A stretch of DNA of 64,000 nt from Flavobacterium lipolyticum (GTDB lineage Bacteria; Bacteroidota; Bacteroidia; Flavobacteriales; Flavobacteriaceae), in the NCBI RefSeq assembly GCF_020905335.1, contig NZ_JAJJMN010000001.1, forward strand, positions 2,046,001 through 2,110,000. Direction: 5' to 3'. Shown here piece by piece: positions 61,257 to 64,000 of this stretch. Position numbers and translations under genes: made by a program. Positions within the stretch are counted from its first letter, which is position 1. Each line of letters begins with the position of its first letter. The notes beneath the pieces were generated by a model. The model was not told where the DNA came from. It saw only the letters and a list, made by a program, of their open reading frames with translations, and searched no databases.

Positions 61257-61604
61257 ATGAAAAAGTGTGTAATTTTAGTTGCAATATTGTTCTCTGGAAT
61301 TTTAGTTGCACAAGAGATAAAACCGGAATTGGAAGCTGTTGGAAATAGAGTAAAAGCTACGTATTACTATGAAAATGGTAGTGTTCAACAAGAAGGTTTC
61401 TTCAAAGACGGTAAGTTAGATGGTGTTTGGGTATCTTATGATACAAAAGGAAATAAGATGGCTGTTGGAGAATACACTGAAGGAGTAAAAACCGGAAAAT
61501 GGATTTTCTTCAATGACAAAAATCTTTGCGAAGTAGCGTATGAAAACAGCAAAGTAACATCTGTTAAGAATTTACAGAAAAATGCTTTAGCCAATAGAAA
61601 TTAA
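61257..61604 (+). CDS. Small exported MORN-repeat protein
   Basis: A 115-residue protein from the ATG at 61257 (MKKCVILVAILFSGILVAQ, a signal peptide); a Met at 61212 would lie upstream of the promoter box. The mature part has MORN-like repeats: YYYENGSVQQEGFFKDGKLD, GVWVSYDTKGNKMAVGEYTE and GVKTGKWIFFNDKNL, each with the YxxG..xxxGxxxDGKxxGxW pattern. Such proteins are common in flavobacteria; their role is unknown. Homologues may carry the name of a nicotinate-nucleotide enzyme, which this sequence does not support. Confidence 0.82.
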   Translation: MKKCVILVAILFSGILVAQEIKPELEAVGNRVKATYYYENGSVQQEGFFKDGKLDGVWVSYDTKGNKMAVGEYTEGVKTGKWIFFNDKNLCEVAYENSKVTSVKNLQKNALANRN

Positions 61605-61626
61605 TAAGATTTCGAATGATTTATAG

Positions 61627-61660
61627 AACCGTCTCGTTTTTAACGAGACGGTTTTTTTTA
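61627..61660 (+). terminator. Terminator of MORN gene
   Basis: AACCGTCTCG pairs with CGAGACGGTT and is followed by eight T. Confidence 0.82.
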
Positions 61661-61710
61661 TGCCTTGGTATTTCGGTATTTTAGTTTTTTCGGATCAGGT
61701 GCAAAAGTTG

Positions 61711-61985
61711 GGAGTATTGCTCTGAAAGAGCTTAACCAATAGAATGGTGCGCAGCACTATGAGTAATGATAGCGAATATCGGTTACGCCCTGAAAGGGCA
61801 GAAGCTTACACGCAAAAAGTTGATTTTATTCTATTTTGAATTATATTTTATAAAAGAGCGGTTTGGTCTTTATTGAAAATTGTAAGGTATAAGTTTGCTT
61901 TTGCCCTTTCAGGGCAATTCTACACCTTAGTCTAATTCATAGTGCTGCGCACGATGTTGTTGCTTTTCAGGCTTTCAGCCTTTTT
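61711..61985. repeat. Long inverted-repeat element, GCCCTGAAAGGGC family
   Basis: GCTCTGAAAGAGC (61719-61731), ATGGTGCGCAGCACTATGA (61744-61762) and GCCCTGAAAGGGC (61787-61799) on the left are answered by GCCCTTTCAGGGC (61903-61915), TCATAGTGCTGCGCACGAT (61938-61956) and GGCTTTCAGCC (61970-61980) on the right. The whole can fold into one long stem of nested modules. Same plan as 29401-29650. No gene in this 500-base gap. Confidence 0.8.
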
Positions 61986-62014
61986 CTTCCCGACTTTTGT
62001 TCTTGATCCTTTTT

Positions 62015-62135
62015 TTACGCAGATTGCTTCGCCAATTCGCTTTCGCTCGGGTTAGCTGATTGTGCTGATTTTTTTGTTTGGTATACTGCAAAATAATCTA
62101 AATAAATCTGCTAAATCTGCGGGAGTTTAAAAAAA
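62015..62135. repeat. Dispersed 'AAATCTGCTAAATCTGCG' type repeat
   Basis: TTTTTTACGCAGATTGCTTC at the left and AAATCTGCTAAATCTGCGGG at the right form imperfect inverse partners (CGCAGATT with AATCTGCG). Related words occur at the left edge of the window. Confidence 0.5.
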
Positions 62136-62176
62136 ACTTGTGGATAAATAAGTCAATAAAATTGAGGAGAGTTTTT

Positions 62177-63289
62177 TTATGCTCTGCTTTTTTTAGATTT
62201 TTTATTTCTTCCGTACCAGATGATAAAACCGGTTAAAGGAAGTGCGGCTGCAATTAAGCTTACGATAAAGGCCATAATTTTTCCGGGCAGGTTTAAGATT
62301 TGTCCAGTATGGATGCCATAATTCATTTCGACAACCTGTAAACCCAGCGTTTTCTTTTGGAACGGTTCGCTTTGAATCAGTTTTCCAGTGTGAGGATGAA
62401 AATAATAGTTGCTTTGATGGTCGTATCGTAAAGCATGCGGATAAGCTCCTGTTTCGATGATATTACCTTTTTGCTGTGGAAAGGTAACAAAATACATTTC
62501 GGCATCGGGTTGAAGTTTTGCGGTTGTTGTAAAAGCGCGATCGACAGCAGTAACGGAGTTGCTGTTGAATTTTGTCGTATCGATGACAGGTACTTTTATT
62601 TCCAGCGTTTTATCTCCCCCAAAATTGAACGTACTATAGATTCCGTCACTTACCCACTCGTAGGTGAAAGTTAAACCGGTTATGGCAATAATTACGGCAA
62701 GAATCGAAATATAAAATCCGGAAGTATTGTGCCAGTCATAATTGACACGTCTCCATTTAGCGGACCATTTTACAGTAAAGCTTCGTTTGAGATCGCTTTT
62801 TCGTTTGGGCCACCATTGAATGAGTCCTGAAATTACTAATAAAATGAAGATGATGGTTGCGCTTCCAATGATATGTTTTCCTATATAATCCGGTAAGAGT
62901 AAATACAAATGAATGCGTTCGACAATAATAAAAAAGTCGGTATCGGGATCTTCGGTTTTCAGGTGTTTTCCTGTGTAGGGATTGAAGTAGAGGTATCGAT
63001 TTTCGCTATCAGCATAGGTGTAAACAATTGCAGAACGGTTTTTTCCGTAATACGAAACCATACTTGAGTTGTAATTTGGTAGAATCTCTTTGGCTTTTTC
63101 CTTTAATACAGAGGGTAGTACAAAAGGTTTGCTCTGAGGTTCAACGACTCGCCATTCTTTACGGGTGATGTCTTTTATTTCATCATGGAAACAAAAAATA
63201 CAACCGGTAATACTGATAATAAAAACAATAAGCCCGGAAATTAATCCGAGCCATTTGTGCAGAAATCGTATTTGTGTTTTGAATCCCAT
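62177..63289 (-). CDS. PepSY-associated membrane protein
   Basis: A 370-residue inner-membrane protein of the PepSY-TM (PiuB-like) family, from the ATG at 63289 (MGFKTQIRFLHKWLGLISGL). It has four long hydrophobic helices: residues about 12-32, 140-165 (IIGSATIIFILLVISGLIQW), 193-215 and 335-360. Two PepSY-like periplasmic domains lie between them (ITRKEWRVVEPQSK; ADSENRYLYFNPYTGKHLKT). The family accompanies siderophore-receptor genes and is thought to reduce or handle iron at the membrane; the receptor is not in this window. Confidence 0.88.
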   Translation of the reverse strand: MGFKTQIRFLHKWLGLISGLIVFIISITGCIFCFHDEIKDITRKEWRVVEPQSKPFVLPSVLKEKAKEILPNYNSSMVSYYGKNRSAIVYTYADSENRYLYFNPYTGKHLKTEDPDTDFFIIVERIHLYLLLPDYIGKHIIGSATIIFILLVISGLIQWWPKRKSDLKRSFTVKWSAKWRRVNYDWHNTSGFYISILAVIIAITGLTFTYEWVSDGIYSTFNFGGDKTLEIKVPVIDTTKFNSNSVTAVDRAFTTTAKLQPDAEMYFVTFPQQKGNIIETGAYPHALRYDHQSNYYFHPHTGKLIQSEPFQKKTLGLQVVEMNYGIHTGQILNLPGKIMAFIVSLIAAALPLTGFIIWYGRNKKSKKSRA

Positions 63290-63345
63290 TTTATTGTAAA
63301 AACGCAAAATTATACGCAAAATCAATGGGGAGCAAGTAATTTTAT

Positions 63346-64000
63346 TTATTTTTTAGAAACGGCTTCGTTTTTAGGTTGTAATGAACAGGCGACATAAAGA
63401 GTTATGGAAGCCAGGAATATCCAAAAAATATCCACAAAGAAGACTTGAATTTTATTTTGCATGAAAGAGGTCCAAAACCAATTTCCGGAGACAATTCCGT
63501 TTGTAATTGGAATTAAAAAACCTAATATACTTCCTGAAATTAAGCAGTATTTGTTGGTAAAAGCGTCATTTTTTTTAAGGATGAAAAACACGGTAAGAAT
63601 AAGCCATCCTATAAAGTAAACCATGTATAACTGATCCTGAGTGAGAGGGTGGAATATTTTGGCCGCAATAAAAGCAAAGGCCGTGATCGGGTACATGCTC
63701 AGGCATATGGCTAGGTAGATTCTAACAACTCCGGCATTAAAACGTCTTTTCTTTTCGGGTAAGTTGTTTTTTTGTCTGGCGACTAACCAAATCATAACGC
63801 CCGAAATGATGACAAAACAGGTAATTATACCTAGAACGAAACTTACAATTTTGAGAGCATAACCTCCATAATCACCAAAATGTATGCGATACAGAACGTT
63901 TTTTACCACGTCGAGATAGTTGTTTTGAGTAATCGGATTTTTTCGGGCCATTTCTTTTCCGTCCGCAATTCGATAGACAATCTTCCCAATTCCGGTGAAT
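63346..64000 (-). CDS. PepSY-type membrane protein, 5' part outside window
   Basis: The frame is open through the right edge, translating before the internal Met at 63951 as FTGIGKIVYRIADGKEMARK, so the gene begins outside the window. The visible 218 residues hold a membrane helix (ALKIVSFVLGIITCFVIISG then VMIWLV, typical of PepSY-TM proteins), followed by four more helices. It lies about 55 bases before the second PepSY gene and in the same direction, so the two probably form one operon for iron-related membrane functions. Confidence 0.75.
   Translation of the reverse strand, partial: FTGIGKIVYRIADGKEMARKNPITQNNYLDVVKNVLYRIHFGDYGGYALKIVSFVLGIITCFVIISGVMIWLVARQKNNLPEKKRRFNAGVVRIYLAICLSMYPITAFAFIAAKIFHPLTQDQLYMVYFIGWLILTVFFILKKNDAFTNKYCLISGSILGFLIPITNGIVSGNWFWTSFMQNKIQVFFVDIFWIFLASITLYVACSLQPKNEAVSKK

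Noticed and set aside
61257..61604. Nicotinate-nucleotide adenylyltransferase
   Set aside because: The protein consists of a signal peptide and MORN-like repeats and lacks any nucleotidyltransferase motif.

Overview
The window looks like chromosomal DNA of a member of the Bacteroidota, most likely a Flavobacterium. It is AT-rich. It has the SUF, complex I, Mfd and AspS gene sets in flavobacterial form: short NuoG, an SDR-type threonine dehydrogenase, and DUF3078 and DUF2480 proteins. Two secreted proteins end in type IX secretion (T9SS) sorting domains. Several genes are preceded by the Bacteroidota promoter core TTG-N(about 20)-TAnnTTTG. No rRNA, tRNA or CRISPR array was seen.

Left end (1-5070): a degraded polymorphic-toxin (RHS) island, read on the minus strand. 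The end of the RHS core is present twice, each copy joined to a different C-terminal tip: a metallopeptidase tip in one and an unrecognised tip in the other. Each tip is followed within a few bases by a small membrane or lipoprotein gene, which I infer to be its immunity gene. A third toxin-like tail is fused to the end of an IS3-family element. A decayed tyrosine recombinase and a frameshift show that the island is eroding.

5.5-16.3 kb: a SUF iron-sulfur assembly locus on the minus strand, in transcription order sufA, sufB, flavodoxin-like reductase, sufC, four-helix-bundle gene, sufD, then sufS, lipoprotein, sufE, sufT-like, DUF2480 and DUF3078. An opposite-strand serine hydrolase with a long hairpin splits it between sufD and sufS. 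16.6-25 kb: an MBL hydrolase, a leucine-rich T9SS protein, an S8 and an M1 peptidase, an XRE regulator and threonine dehydrogenase. 25-37.5 kb: lipoprotein-mfd, an HTH/ACT-like protein, yraN, an S66 peptidase, an endonuclease-family protein, 3-hydroxyanthranilate dioxygenase, a decayed toxin-antitoxin pair, a class II cAMP phosphodiesterase and an ALDH7 dehydrogenase. 37.6-41.8 kb: a secreted pectate lyase with two operator-like dyads, and a Bax-inhibitor-1 protein.

42-57.3 kb: the complete nuoA-N operon for respiratory complex I on the minus strand, with a good promoter before nuoA. Between nuoE and nuoF, with almost no spare bases, lie an AAA ATPase gene and an overlapping TOPRIM-like gene. 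This resembles the ATPase plus TOPRIM pairs of anti-phage systems (OLD, PARIS, AbiL-like) and is the strongest candidate for a new system here. 57.5-64 kb: a cold shock protein, aspS, a TlpA-like thioredoxin, a MORN-repeat protein and two PepSY membrane proteins, the last cut by the window edge.

Intergenic spaces, including those inside the suf and nuo operons, are filled with several families of repeats: heptamer arrays in inverted arrangement, long GCCCTGAAAGGGC palindrome pairs, and other REP-like hairpins.
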